Below are positions 44,426-56,544 of a DNA stretch of 64,000 nt, piece after piece. Made by a program: the position numbers and the translations under genes. Under the pieces are notes generated by a model that saw only the letters and a program-made list of their open reading frames with translations, ran no database searches and was not told the origin of the DNA. Each line of letters starts with the position of its first letter. The first letter of the stretch is position 1. The stretch is from Lepiota brunneoincarnata (taxonomy: Eukaryota; Basidiomycota; Agaricomycetes; Agaricales; Agaricaceae), in contig JAEBUN010000017.1 in the NCBI GenBank assembly GCA_023014365.1, positions 124,001 to 188,000 on the forward strand, written 5' to 3'.

Positions 44426-44810
44426 TGTTACCCAGGTTAGGGGTTCCCTCTTGAGTAGCATGGAGTTTGACACAGGATGTCTATACAGACTTGGTCCTGT
44501 CCTACTAAGCATGACTTGGAGACGACAGAGCACTATAATTCAGCCAGTTTAGAGGCAAAGAGTTATAGGAGGCAAGAACTTTATAATGCTAAGATAAGGA
44601 TACAAGGTAATGTACTGTATCCTTATATACTTCTAAGTGTGGCTGTACTCCTACTATAATTGTCCAGACCTGAGTAACTATGAGTCAAAGATAAGAGACA
44701 TGAGGCATAAACTAAGAATAGTCCTTCTGATGTACACTACTGATGGTTTCATAGTGACATGGGAATGTAAACTAAAGATAACTGTCCTTCTGATAACACT
44801 TCTGATAACA
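44426..44810. mobile_element. Solo LTR C1 (385 bp)
   Basis: TGTTACCCAGG...TTCTGATAACA, flanked by CTTAC (44421-44425, 44811-44815). It shares its start, most of its body and its end with the LTR at 52902-54149, which carries ~200 bp more near the end. No internal region is known in this window. Confidence 0.82.
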
Positions 44811-45246
44811 CTTACTGCAGGAGCTTGTCAAAAAGCCTGTCTCACTGGGTAGTGCAAATTTATAGTATTGTTAAGAGAAAAGGACGTAGTATGCTAGGGC
44901 ACATTAGAACACATTGTCTGCTAGGTCTACGGAGGTTCACTGATTGTGAAAGCTTGTGTTTTGCCTGACTTATCAAATTGTGAAGATATTAGTTAACATA
45001 TTATATAGTAACAACTGTCAAAGTTCCCATTGTATTCAGATAGGATAACTGTCTGTCTAGTTGGAGACTAAGAGAATAACTTACCAAGACCCTAAAAACA
45101 TTAGAATTGAATATATTTCTGGAGATCTGCAACAACCTCTCCCCCACAAACTTATAAAGTTGGAATAAGTGAACTTGTTAATGAACTTCATTTTCAATCT
45201 TGTAAAGTAATCCGCATTTCAACACAGCAGTGAGAGCCTTAGTCTG
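44811..45246. other. AT-rich DNA between LTR C1 and gypsy G4
   Basis: It continues the repeat unit that C1 interrupts (GCAGGAGCTTG, CTAGGGCACATT). No gene. G4 should have its 3' LTR here but no copy of the 1300-bp LTR is present, so G4 is 3'-truncated. Confidence 0.5.
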
Positions 45247-48200
45247 TTATACATGGTGGGCATAGTTGGCCCAGAGTTGTCTGTTGTATTCTGAAATTGG
45301 AGATTGTTCCAATCTATGAGTAAAGGTTTGGCTGGTGGCAGCCTTGCACAGATCTCCATTAGAAGGGTGATCTGGTCTCAGTGGTCGTACTCCAGCTGAG
45401 TGGAATCTAAGGGAGGCAGCTGGGGCAACTGTGGGTTCTGGGGTGGTGTTGGGGTTGGGGGTCTTGTCCCTGTCAGAGGCATAGGCAGCAGCAAAGGTGT
45501 GAGAGGGGGTATGGGGAGATGGGGCTGGAATGGGAGTTGTTTGAAGTGTAGTATGTTCGACCTTCTGGTCATTGATGATGATGATTGAGGAGGATGAAGA
45601 AGTGGGGGAAGGTATTGTGGAGAAGGGGGGGGTGGTTTGGGAACAAGTGAGATTGAGGCTCATAGGCATCTTTTTAAGTTGTTTTGTTGTGGGAGTGAAG
45701 TTGTTTCTGGTAGGTTCTGGTGGGTTCCTGATCTTTCTGGGGAATTCCATAGGCTTCTTTATACTCAGTTAAGTATTCTTCAGTGTTTGTGTGGAGTGTT
45801 TTGTTGGTGATCCATTCATTCTCCATGTGAGAGTATCCTTTCCATTTGATGTAGTATTGTAGTTTCCCATGATACTGGCGGTGATTGAGGATAGTTTCAA
45901 TTTCATATTCTTCTTCTTCATTGATGATGTCAGGTGGTGGTGGCATTGGATAAGATCTGTATGCTTCTGTTTTGTTGAATGGGATGAGGAGGTTTTGATG
46001 GAATACTGGGTGTATCTTCCATTTGATTGGGAGTTGGAGTTTGTATGTCATTGGTGACAGGACTTCTTTAATGATGAATGGTCCTAGTCATTTTGGGGAT
46101 ATTTTTTGTGATTGGAATGGAAGTTTGAGGTTTTTGGCTTCTAGCTGTACTTTCTGATATGTTTCAAGGGTTTGGCAGTTCTTCTGCTTCTTTGTTTCAT
46201 AATGTTGGCAGCTATTTGGTAAGCAGCATGTGCTTCTTTTCAGGCATTGTCTAGAAGTCTGATGCAATCATCTACTGATGGAAAGTTCAATGTTTCCATG
46301 ATGGTGGGGATTGCTGGAGGGTTGTATCCCATGATGAGTTCAAAAGGGGATTTTTGGTTTTTGGCATGTGTTTTGGAGTTGTGGGAGAATTTGAGGATTG
46401 GGAGTGTTTCTGACCATTTGTGAGGGTTTCTGGTGCAGTATATGGATAGATAGGTTTCTATCTCTTGGTTGTATCATTTGGTAGTTCCATCTGTTTGTGG
46501 ATGGTAGGTGGTAGAGAAGGCTTGTTTGATATTTAGTCATTTTGCCAGTTGCCTGAGGGATTGGGCAGCGAATCTGGGGTCTCTGTCTAATATGATTTTG
46601 TTAGGGAGACTGTATTGTGTGAATACCTTTTCAATGAGAAGTCTTCCAATGTCATTGGCTGTGGCATTTTCTGATGTAGGGATGAAAATTACCCCCTTTG
46701 TAAGGCTATGGTCCACCATGGACAGTATGGCATTGTTTCCCATGGATGGCAGGGGACTGGTGATTAGATCCCAAGAGATCTGGCTGAATGGGCATAGTGA
46801 AGATGCTGGTTGAATTGGTTGAATTGGAGTGTGGTCCAGTCATCAGATGATTTTGTGTTGCTGACATTTTGGACAGCCTTTGACATAATTCTTTATGAAT
46901 GTTGACATTCCTGGCCAATATACTTCTTTCCTGGCAAGGTGGTATGTTTCCTGTTCTCCAGAGTGGCCACTTGTAGGGTGGTTGTGGTACCTTGCGATGA
47001 CATTGTGTCTGAGTTGGAGGTCTTCTGGAATGATGACATGTTCTTGGAACATGAGGAGTGGACCATTTGAGGTTGGGACCGTTCCAAAGTCTTTATCGGT
47101 GGCATTAGGATGGGATTCCTTCAGGAGTTTGAATGCTTCAGTGGTTCTAGCATCATACTTGGGTGATTCTATTATTCTTTCTTGGAGTTCCATATTGACG
47201 GTGGCAATAAAAAGGTGTTCTGGGAGTATTGTGATCAAGTTTTGATCTTCTATGTTGGTTGCAGTGACAAAGAGGTTGTCTGGAAGCATGGTAACATCTT
47301 TGTTATTGTTATCCTCATCAGGGATGTGGTCTGGACATCTTGATAGAGCATCTGGTGCAGGAATCTTTGATCCTGGGACATGTTCTAATTTGAAGTTGTA
47401 GTTGGCGAGGGTTTGGACCCATCATGCTTGTTGGTGGTTGATTTTCTGGGGTTTGCACCAGTATGTGAGGTTTTGGTGATCTGTTCTGATATGGATGGTA
47501 TGGGGGCTGCCAAGGAGGTAGTGGCACCATTCTTCAAGGGCTCAGATAATAGTGAGAAGTTCCCTGTCATAGATATTGTAATTGCATTCTACTGGTCCAA
47601 ACGTTTTTGAATAGAATGATATGGGTTTCCATATGCCATTGATGTTGTGTTGGTATAGGACAGCTCCTGATGCAAATTTGGAAGCATCAGCTTCTATTTT
47701 GAAGGGTTTTGTGGAGTCAGGCATGAGGAGTACCAGTTCCTTTAAGAATTCATTTTTGAGTATTTCGAACACTTTTTGTTATTCTTCTTTCCATTCAAAT
47801 TTGTTTGATTTGGATAGGAGTTGGTTAAGGGGTTTGGTGTGGTGGGAGTAATTGTGGATGAACTTCTGATAGAAGTTGTAGAATCCGATGAATTTCTGAA
47901 TATGTCGGACTGTTTTCAGCACTGGCCAGTCTTCTATTCCTTTGAGTTTTCTGGGGTCCATTTTGATTTTGTCAGGCATGATGATCATGCTGAGATATTC
48001 AAGTCTTTGTTTGTTGAACTCACATTTCTCCGTTTTGAGGTAGAGGTCATTTTCCTGCAGGATTTGCAGTACTTTTTCTGTAATTTGGTTGGTTTCTTCT
48101 TGGGTTTTACTGTAGATTAGGATATCATCCATATAGATGATGATTCCTCCTTTCTCCATTATTTTGGAGAATAGTGTGTCCATCATATGTTGGAATGTTG

Positions 48201-49509
48201 TGGGACTGTTGCAAAGTCTGAAAAATATCACAGTCAGTTTGAAAAGACCCATAGGAGTCTTGAACACTGCTTTCCGTTGATTGCCATCTTTGATTCTGAC
48301 ATTATTGTATCCTAGGTGGATGTCGAGCTTGGTGAAATACTTAGCTCCTTTAAGTTTATCCATGATTGAAGAGATCATGGGGATTGGGTATGCATTTTTG
48401 ACAGTGTGATCATTTAGATAATGGTAGTCTTGGCAGGGTCAGAGGTCTCCTCCTTTCTTGGCAACAAAGAAGAATGGTGATGCCATAGGGGATTTTGAGG
48501 GGTGGATGTACCCTTTTTGGAGGTTTTCATCTATGAATTCCTTTAATGCTTTTTCTTTAGCAGGTGCCACTTGATAAGATTTCATTGATTTTGCTTCAAA
48601 TGTTGGTTTTAGTTCAATTTCATGATCAAATGTTCTTGATGGTGGGAATTGTTCAGAGGCTTTCTTGTTGAATGTTTTTGCCCATTGGGCAAATCTCTGA
48701 GGAATCTCAGGTGGTTCCTTGTTTGATTCCAGTTGTTTTCCTTTTTGGTTTGCCGATTTCATCAGGTTGTGTTGCTCATTGTGGAGCATAGTGGCATGTG
48801 TAGCTTTGGCATTTACTTCTAATGGAGTTAGAAGCATCAGGTTCATTTCTCTTTCTAAAGAGAAGGTGTCAAGGTCAACGTTTGAGAGGTTGATGTATTC
48901 TTCTGGGTTTTCCTCAGGTTGAGAGGTTTTTCCAGCTATTATGTCCATGGTAATGGAGTTTAGTTTGACAGATCGTCACAAAGTTCTGAGGAGTTTGGAG
49001 AAGTCTTGGTGGTTGATTTGGGGTTTCCAAGAGAATGTCTTGGTTTTCCAGTTGATGTCAGGATTGTATTGTTCCAACCAGGGAAATCCGATGATGAGGT
49101 CTTTCTCACCAGTATTTGTGACATACACTTCTAGCATGCAATCTCTTCCATCAATGATGGTCCTGATTTTGATATACTCATGGATCTTGCCATGTTGATT
49201 GTCAGTTCCATCAATGTTGCTGAGAGGGATTGGTTGGTCCAGCTGTTTGGTTTGATAACCATGTTGTTCAATGACTCTGTGGGAGATAAAATTCCCTTGG
49301 GCTCCTGAGTCTATCAGGGCAGTGATGGCCATGGGTTTTGATATCTGTTCACTCCAAATCTCAATGGGTAGGAAAAGGGATCGTTTATTCAGGGAAAGTT
49401 GTAATTGTACAGAGTTTATCAAGAAATTGTCCTTCTGGGAGTGAGAGTACATAAATGTCCCTCTGAGTTCTGGAATGTGCAGGGGCACATCAATTGACAG
49501 TGTTCTGTT
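45247..49509 (-). pseudogene. pol: G4 pol: protease, RT, RNase H, integrase, chromodomain
   Basis: Same frame as gag, separated by one TAA at ~49510. Protease: ALIDSGAQGNFIS (~49310). RT: GYIHPSKSPMASPFFFVAKK (~48500), FTKLDIHLGYNNVRI, catalytic IIYMDDILIYS (~48130, intact). RNase H: KIEADASKFASGAVLY (~47690). Integrase zinc domain: TSGHSGEQETYHLARKEVYWP...GCPKCQQHK (~46850-46990). The core is at 46340-46813, with the second Asp in LDRDPRFAAQS. Chromodomain EEEYEIETILNHRQY...YIKWKGYSHMENEW (~45810-45930). A Pro/Ser/Thr-rich tail ends at 45247. Stops lie at ~48440, 47778, 47420, 46855, 46100 and elsewhere. Confidence 0.85.
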
Positions 49510-51225
49510 TTAAAAATCCTGGAATGGACACATTTCCAGATCCTCAGCTAGTATGGAGTGGAGTTCTTGTTGTAACTTGGGGTTGAGTTTGTTGACCATT
49601 TGGCACATCTGAGATGTGACTTCTGCAACAGCAAGGGAGTACTTGCATTGTTGGGGTTTAAAGCTGGGGTTAGGCTTATTTCCTTGGAAGAGGGGATGGT
49701 TTGGGTTTCTGGCTAGGCATAGTGGATTGGTGTGCATTCCTGGGAAGTGTCTGGCAGGTGGTGGATGTGGGCATTTGCTAACCCAATGATTGTTTGTTCC
49801 ACATTGGAAGCATTCTTGCTTCTGATAAGCCTTCATTTGTTGTTCCATGACAATTGCAACTATCTCCAATGGTTCTTGTATGGAGTCTTCTTCAGCGTAT
49901 TCTGGTTGTGGGATTTCTGGATAAGGATCTTTGTATCCTTCTTCTACCATGGCATGGTCTATTTCCATGGCATGTGGGTCTTGTGGTGTGAAACATGGAG
50001 CATTGCTCCTTGGGTAAAATTGTGCATATGGTACATTGTTGTTTGGATGATTTGGTCCTTGATTGGGTTGGTATTGATTTCTTTGAGGAAATGTGTTCTT
50101 GGGGGTGCCATATAGGGCATTGATACAATAGAAATTGTTGTTGAGTTTGTTTGCTCAGGTATACCAAGCGGTGATAGTTGTTGGAGGGTTCTCTGATTTG
50201 TCAATCTTCATTGCAATTTGGCAATCAATTGCTTTATGGTATAGGTTGATCAGAGCGTGATCTTCAGTGAGTCCAGACTGGCAGATGAGTTCTTTGAATT
50301 GAGCATTGAACTCAGTCATAGGTTTACCTGCTTGGTGCAGGGTTTGAAGTTTGGTATGCACATACACATGTTCATCTGCCAGGGTGAAGTTGGTTCTGAG
50401 TCTGGCAGTGAAGTTGTCCCAAGTCTCCATGGCTATGGGTTGCCCAGCTTGGGTTTGGGCATTCCTCTCATGGAGGTATTGTCTGGCCCAGGCTCAGGCA
50501 TCTCCTGATTGCATTGTTGAGAGGACAAATAAAGTCCTGGCAAGGTTGGTGTTGTAAGTGGTTGCATTAGCAAGCACATAAACTTCACATTGGAAGATCC
50601 AATCTTCAAATAATCTTCTGGTTCTATCAAAGGCTATGGGTTTGAGGAGTCCTAATTCCTTTGGGATTTGTGTGGCAGCCATTTGTAATTGTCTGGGTGG
50701 TGGTGATAGTGGAGGTGGCATGGGGGGTGCCAGTAGTACTAAGGGTTGTTTATCAGGTTCTGGTTTGTTATTGTCTGTGATGTAGACATCTGAGTTGTCA
50801 TCTACTGGGATTTTTCCTAGGTTGAGTTCAATGAAGGCTTTGTGTCTTGTAAGAAGATTCTCTTCAGAACCTGTGAGTTCTCTTGGTTGTTGTATGGCTC
50901 ATTGGAGTCATTTAAGTTCTTGTTCGGAAAGTTGGTTTGCGATGATATCACATTATTCTTGTTTTTCACATTGTCTTTGTCTTTCGGCTAATGTGGCAGA
51001 GAAATTTGATGAAGTTGGGGTTCTTGTGACAATTTGGGTTGAGGTTGATGCACATGGAGTAGGTGAATCAAATGGAGATGGGGAATAGAATGGTGATGGA
51101 GTTTGTGCAGGTGTAGGGTTTCTTCTTGGATCAGGGTTTTAGATTCCTGGTCCTGAGATTCTGGTTCTTGATTTGGGAGGAGGGGGTGATGGAGTTTCTC
51201 AGGCTGAGAACTTCTTTGGAGGCAT
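49510..51225 (-). pseudogene. gag: G4 gag, decayed
   Basis: The likely ATG is at 51225, only 8 nt from the LTR edge, opening MPPKKFSA then TGA (CGA to TGA). The N-terminus is Pro/Ser-rich. The capsid-like region (~50730-50155) includes WIFQCEVYVLANAT, TWDNFTARLRTNFTLADEH and FNAQFKELICQSG. Zinc knuckle CFQCGTNNHWVSKC (CX2CX4HX4C, ~49800). At least seven in-frame stops. Confidence 0.82.
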
Positions 51226-51233
51226 GGTGGTGG

Positions 51234-52533
51234 TGAAAAGGTGGAAACATTTGTGGATTTTTAATATAGATAAAGGGCTTGTTTTCACTAAGCTTAGCCG
51301 AAATTCGATAAGCTTAAGCTAATACAAGTGGTATGAGATAGATAATGAACAGTTTTGTCTTTTGGGGTGTTCTGGGGGTGCATTTTGACAGCAAAATTCA
51401 AGAGAGTAGTGTTTTAGAGGTTAACAAATGGCTGTTGAAGTTATCTTAGCCATATGGTGCAACAATGAAAGGACAATCCCTGTCAACTCACAGCATGGGG
51501 TCTCTAATCTCTGTTTCTGGTCTCTAAACTCTGTTCTCTGTCTCTGTCTCTGTCTCTAGCACTCTGGAACTCTAAACTCTGTTCTCTGTTCTTTGTCTCT
51601 GTCTCTGGGTTGGTCAATGACCAAAGAAATCATACTTAACAATGCACACTAAATAGTCCTCTGAAACCATTCTTGATCATGGCTCACAGACTTGCATGTG
51701 GAAGCAGGGGTGAGACCTCTTTCTTCTCCATGAACAAGTGCAACCGTATTTATATTGTTTAGATACATATGAGAGATAGTAATTATGAAATAGAAAACAA
51801 TAAGCTTAATTGTTACAGGTACTGCAGAATATTTTGGAAGGTTCAGCAGCATTTCTACCTTGCCCTGGGTTATGGGTTTTTCTCTGATTGATGAATGGCA
51901 ATCCAGCCAGATGTGTTCCATGCTCATCTGCATTATTCTGCGTCCATGTGAACATGTTAAGCCTCTGGATCAATTATGATCAGAATGTATGGCATATGGA
52001 CAATCCCTTGATCCATTGTAATTAATCTCAGTCAGGCAATATGCTGAGGTGCCGGGACCCACAAAGCACTTGTTAATTATGAGTCTTTGATATTTCTAGG
52101 GTTCTGGGCATTGGGTATCACCTCCCAAATGTTGGACATTCCGTTCTGTGGTCCAGTCATCATTATTGGGCTTGCTATAGGCATGATACACCTGCGACAG
52201 CCACTATGTACATTCTTTTGGGTTCAAACAAATCTGAGTTCATCAGAAAACTGCTCATAAGGTCCCTTGATGTGACTGGAGTATACTCAATAGACTATGT
52301 AGAGTCCTGAATCCCTCTGGAGAGCATTCTGATAGCTTGGTTCACTAAGCTTAGTGATAATGAACTGGTTTGAACACTTCTGAGGCTCGAATATCCTCAA
52401 TTCAGTTGAATTGGCTACTACAGGACATAGTACCAATCCTCTATAGAGTTCTTTAATGATATAGCCAATGATTCTATGTAGAGAATTGTTCCAGAGTATG
52501 GAATTCATGTATAGGCATGAAATTGGCGTATCA
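51234..52533 (-). repeat. G4 5' LTR (1300 bp, decayed)
   Basis: On the plus strand TGAAAAGG...GGCGTATCA; exactly the length of the copy at 6192-7491. It has TG/CA in place of most CpG of that copy. The TATAAATA box (antisense, ~51745) and the CTCTGT microsatellite (~51500-51606) are retained. Confidence 0.9.
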
Positions 52534-52901
52534 GCAGTTGTCTAGCAATCAATTATCACTAGAAGGATGAAAAATTGGGTGGCAATGATGGATATTCCTG
52601 AATACAGGTTCCATGATCTGATGACACAGCAGTGACAAGGGCACATGATGCATTCAAGTTCTAGGGTAATGATTCAATAGGTGATGAGGGTGATGGTGGA
52701 GGTGAAGACAAAAATGAGTAAGTAAGCCAGGTCTTCTGGTGGAGAGAGGTTGAGGGACGTAGCAATGGCTACACAGAGGGGTGGTTTTCTTTTGTACATT
52801 GTTTTTGAACGACCAGAGTACCTCAACATGTTCAGTATGTCAGCAGAGTAGAGCAGAGTAGAGGGCAAGCAAGAGATAAGCAGCAGAGTATCTTAGTGTT
52901 T
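52534..52901. other. Unassigned flank of gypsy G4
   Basis: No supported gene; one short minus frame (52674-52868) is hydrophobic at its end and not recognisable. GATGA/GGTGG-rich patches occur. It may be internal sequence of the element that owns LTR C2. Confidence 0.3.
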
Positions 52902-54149
52902 TGTTACCCAGGTTAGGGTTTGCTCTTGAGTAGCATGGCATTCAAGACAAGATGTCTATATAGACTTGGTCTTGTCCTACTGGGTGTGACTTGGAGATGA
53001 CGGAGCACTATAGTCCAGTTGGTTTTAAGGGCAAAGAGGTATGTATAGGAGGCAAGAACTGTATAACACTAAGCTAAGGATACATAGTAATGTTGTTAGA
53101 GCCAGTGCAGATTGGGACCAAAGTGGAGGGTCAGGGTGGTATCCTTGTTATAAGGTAACTGGGGGATGGGGCAAAGTCAGTACATAGACTTTGGGACCAA
53201 GGCAGAGTACTTTGGGTGGGGGGTTGGACTTGTGGCCTCAGCTTATGTGCTGTGCCCTCCTACTGTCCGAGTCCATATTTCAGGAGATCAGGGCCGAAGC
53301 AAAGCAAGGCAGAAGAGAGGAGAGGATATGGAACAGGGAGCTGATCCACTGCTCGATTTGATTATCAGACTGAGAAGTACAAGTCAAGTACCTATGTTAA
53401 ATATACTACTGGTCTTACAAACTATGACCTGTGCTGACTATGGATGGAGCAAAGCAGAGACTGATATGGTTACAAACAGATTACAAATGGATTACAAATG
53501 GAATGGAGACTGGTATGGGTATGGAGACTGATAACATCTCTTGGTTACAGATGGAGAATGGAGAACTGGAAAGTAGCACCAAGGGTCAGGTGACCACAGC
53601 ATGTGCAGAGATGGTTGCATGATTGGGGCAATGGGTTATGGTCAGAGCGAGTCAGGGCCAAGTCAGAGGGCAGAGGGTTGTTATGTGGAGCACACATGGA
53701 GTTGAGAAGCCAAAGTATAATGGTTAAGCTCTGGGTTTGGCATGGATATGACAAATGTACTGTATCCTTATATACAACTCAGTGTGGCTATGCTCCTACT
53801 ATAGGTAGATGGACCCAAGTAATTATGAGTCAGAGATAAGTAACTGAGTCATAAGCTATTTACATATAGTCCTTCTGATGTACACTTCTGATGGTTTCAG
53901 AGTGATATATGACATGAGATATTTGAACTAATTATAACCATGAGCTTACGCTTGTGTGCCTTCGGCATACCCAGTTTGTGTAACTTTGGCATTGTCTGAC
54001 AAAGCACACTGGACCTTCAGCCCGCACGTCAGAACAAAGGGAACAACTGCTGACATAATTACAAAAGCTGACCAATTCTGACTAAGCTGACTAATTCAGG
54101 GTCCATGTCCCATTCTTTATAGATCCTTCTGATAAAACTTCTGATAACA
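52902..54149. mobile_element. LTR C2 (~583 bp without its nested insert)
   Basis: It starts TGTTACCCAGG and ends ACTTCTGATAACA like LTR C1, with a nested 660-bp LTR at 53094-53753. About 200 bp near its end (~53905-54120) is absent from C1. Flanks TGTTT and TCTGC do not match, so this is not a simple solo LTR; it cuts into Tc1 element c2 at 54150. Confidence 0.75.
53094..53753 (-). mobile_element. Solo LTR (G1 family, subfamily I) in LTR C2
   Basis: 660 bp, TGTTAGAGCC...GATATGACA, flanked by AATGT (53089-53093, 53754-53758). Only 4 CpG remain against 51 in the G1 5' LTR. Excision restores the GGTAATGTACTGTATCC sequence seen in LTR C1. Confidence 0.95.
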
Positions 54150-54541
54150 TCTGCCCACTCCAATCTTTTTCTCTTGTGTATAACAGAGAGTTTAGACCTT
54201 TTCCACTTGACTACAGCCTTCATTCCAGCTTTTTTGAGTGCTCTGCAAACTGTTTTGGTGGATAGAGGTTGGTCAATGACAGTACAAAGGGTTCTGGTGA
54301 TTTGGGAGGCATTTTCAGTCTTGCAGGATGTGATAAGATGAGTGGCATATTTGATATTGCCAACAGAAAGCTTGGTTGGGCAGCCACCAAGTGACTTTGA
54401 AAGTGTTGAATGATGTTTAGGGTGAAGACGAGATATAGTGCTGAGGCCAAGACCAGTGGTAAAAGTAATATGGGTAGCAGAGTGGCCTTTGTCCAAAAGG
54501 GAAAGAACATGGTTGCATTGAGTCATAGAGAGAGATCGCAT
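54150..54541 (-). pseudogene. Tc1-type transposase N-terminus (element c2)
   Basis: MRSLSMTQCNHVLSLLDKG opens the paired-like HTH region; LSTISRLHPKHHSTLSKSLGG matches the DNA-binding part of the element d transposase. A second HTH half (STKTVCRALKKAGMKAVVKWK) leads to KRLEWAD, where LTR C2 truncates it before the catalytic domain. This stretch is open and well preserved. Confidence 0.82.
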
Positions 54542-54599
54542 GTTAGCAAAATGAGGTTTGGGGGGTGGTGTGAGCTAGGGGAGTGAGCAGCTACATTTA

Positions 54600-56190
54600 C
54601 AGTGGGTCAAAAAACTGTCCCAATATTTTCACCATTTGGAAAGATCAGCTAATAGTGGACCAAGGTGATTATCTACACACTTGGGAAAATAGACAATGAT
54701 AATATAGCATATTGGGATCCTGAATCCATTTAAACCACGTGATTTGTCTAAGAAGTAATGGATCAATTAATTATGTAAAATATTAACTCATTGGGACAGT
54801 TTTTTGACCCTCGGTCATTTTCCTAATTAATACATTGTATAGTCTCCTTTTGCCTTGATAACTGCCTTGAGCCTTCTAGTCATGCTTTCTATAAGTTTTT
54901 GATACCTTTCTGCAGCAATCCCATTCCACTTTACTACCAACCTGTCCCATAATTCATGTATTCTCTCAGGTGGTTTCTCATATTCCTTCAACTAGTCCTT
55001 TGGGTATATCCAGAGGTGTCCAATGGAATTGGGGTCAGGGGATTGTGCAAGCTATAGTAGAATTCACATATTGTTATCTTCAAACCACTCTATTGCCCTT
55101 TTAGACTTGTATTTTGGGTCATTGTCCTACTGGAATACCTACTCTTCCTTCTCTATCTCCAAAGTTTCAAAGCTGTTCACCATCCTATGCTCCAAAATCT
55201 CAGAGCACTGCTCTATTCTATAATCCCCTCAACCTCCACTAGCATTCCTACTCCTTTCCATCTCATAGCCAGCCATACCATAATATTACTACCACCTTCA
55301 TGCTTAACAATAGGAATAATAGTCTTGTCTGAGAGTCCTTCCCCCCTTATACATTTTTTTATATGACCCAAGCTTGTTGATTTTTGTTTCATCTGTCCAT
55401 AATATCCTTTTTCAATCTTCCACTGTCCAATCCTTGTGCTTGTAGTGAATTTGAAGTGAGCAATTCAGTATTGCTTCTTAGGGAGAGACCATTAGTCATA
55501 ACAACAAACCAGAAATTGTTCTTCTTGAGCATATTTCAGATTGTTTGAAGTGTGACAGGAGTAGGAAAGATAGGCTTGATGAATTGGGTAGCTTGAACAG
55601 CATTGCCCAGCTTCCCAGAAGTGATTTAGTCAATTATTGATTATTTATTCTGAGAAGATAGCATGGAGGATTGTCCTCCTTTATTGTTTTCCTCATCTTG
55701 ATCAACTTCTTTCATGATGTGCTCAGTAGTATTCTTGCTTAGACCAGTTTGGACTGAGTTTGTTGCAGGGAATAGCCATTCTGAAGAAGAAAAATGACTT
55801 GAGAGCACTGGGTAAAAGATATAGTTTTTATAATATAACAGTAAGACAAAAAGATGGTTGAAGTGATTTCAATATGATCATGTGATATAGAAGAGGTCAC
55901 ATGACAATTTTTGTTATCCTCATACTTGATTTGGTATTGATTTGGCCTGTCCAACACCAGATTTCAGGAAAATGACAGAGGGTCAAAAAACTGTCCCAAT
56001 AAGTTAATATTTTAAATAATTAATTGATACATTACTTCTCGGACGAATCACGTGGTTTAAACGGATTCAGGATCCTAATATGCTATATTATCATCGACTA
56101 TTTTCCCAAGTATTTATGTAATCACTGTGGTCCACTATTAGCTGATCTTTCCAAATGGTGAAAACATTGGGACAGTTTTTTGACTCACTG
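54600..56190 (-). mobile_element. Tc1-type element a2 (1591 bp)
   Basis: TA on each side (54598-54599, 56191-56192); same family as a1, opposite orientation. Arms are bounded by GTCAAAAAACTGTCCCAAT-type motifs outside and inside. CACGTG is kept in both arm centres (54736-54741, 56049-56054). It is nested in the leader of element c2. Confidence 0.9.
54827..55790 (-). pseudogene. Tc1-type transposase of element a2
   Basis: Minus strand, heavily broken. It parallels a1: an N-terminal HTH stretch near 55780-55600, a catalytic domain with a KINKLGS block near 55370, a second-Asp block near 55110, and an NSIGHLWIYPKD-type segment near 55020, where the final Glu is again lost as in a1. Ends TMY at 54827-54829. 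Inactive. Confidence 0.72.
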
Positions 56191-56544
56191 TATACATTAT
56201 TCCAACCAGTCACATGACATTTATCTGCACTTATTTGGCTGTAATAAACAAAATCATGTGATTAGAGTAGAGACAGACAAAACCCTTCCAATGACCTTAA
56301 ATGATTGTTTAATTCACCGACTTCCCAAAATAGCATATGACATAATGATGTTTGGCAGAATGATACATGAACTATATAGGTATTCCCAATTAAAATATGA
56401 AGGTTTCACCTTTAGTAGGTGGGCAGTTATTAACATATTTGTTGAAGTATAAAAATCATTGGAAGGGTTTTGTCCCTTACTGTATCATGTGACATTACTC
56501 ATCTATATGGTAGTGCATAATTGTCATAATGCATAAAGACTCTC

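Larger units (their letters stand above)
45247..52533 (-). mobile_element. Ty3/gypsy chromodomain element G4, decayed, lacking its 3' LTR
   Basis: Minus strand: 5' LTR 51234-52533, gag 51225-49510, pol 49509-45247. The LTR is the same 1300-bp family as the CpG-rich solo LTR at 6192. CpG is very scarce and both reading frames are full of stops. Confidence 0.88.
54150..56482 (-). mobile_element. Tc1-type element c2, 5' half, with element a2 nested
   Basis: Read on the minus strand: outer end at 56482 (TA at 56483-56484), arm bounded by ACAAAACCCTTCCAATG-type motifs (56457-56473 and 56277-56293), leader 56276-56193, then after element a2 the leader continues (54597-54542). The transposase N-terminus spans 54541-54150. 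It is cut at 54149 by LTR C2. The arm sequence matches element c1. Confidence 0.8.
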
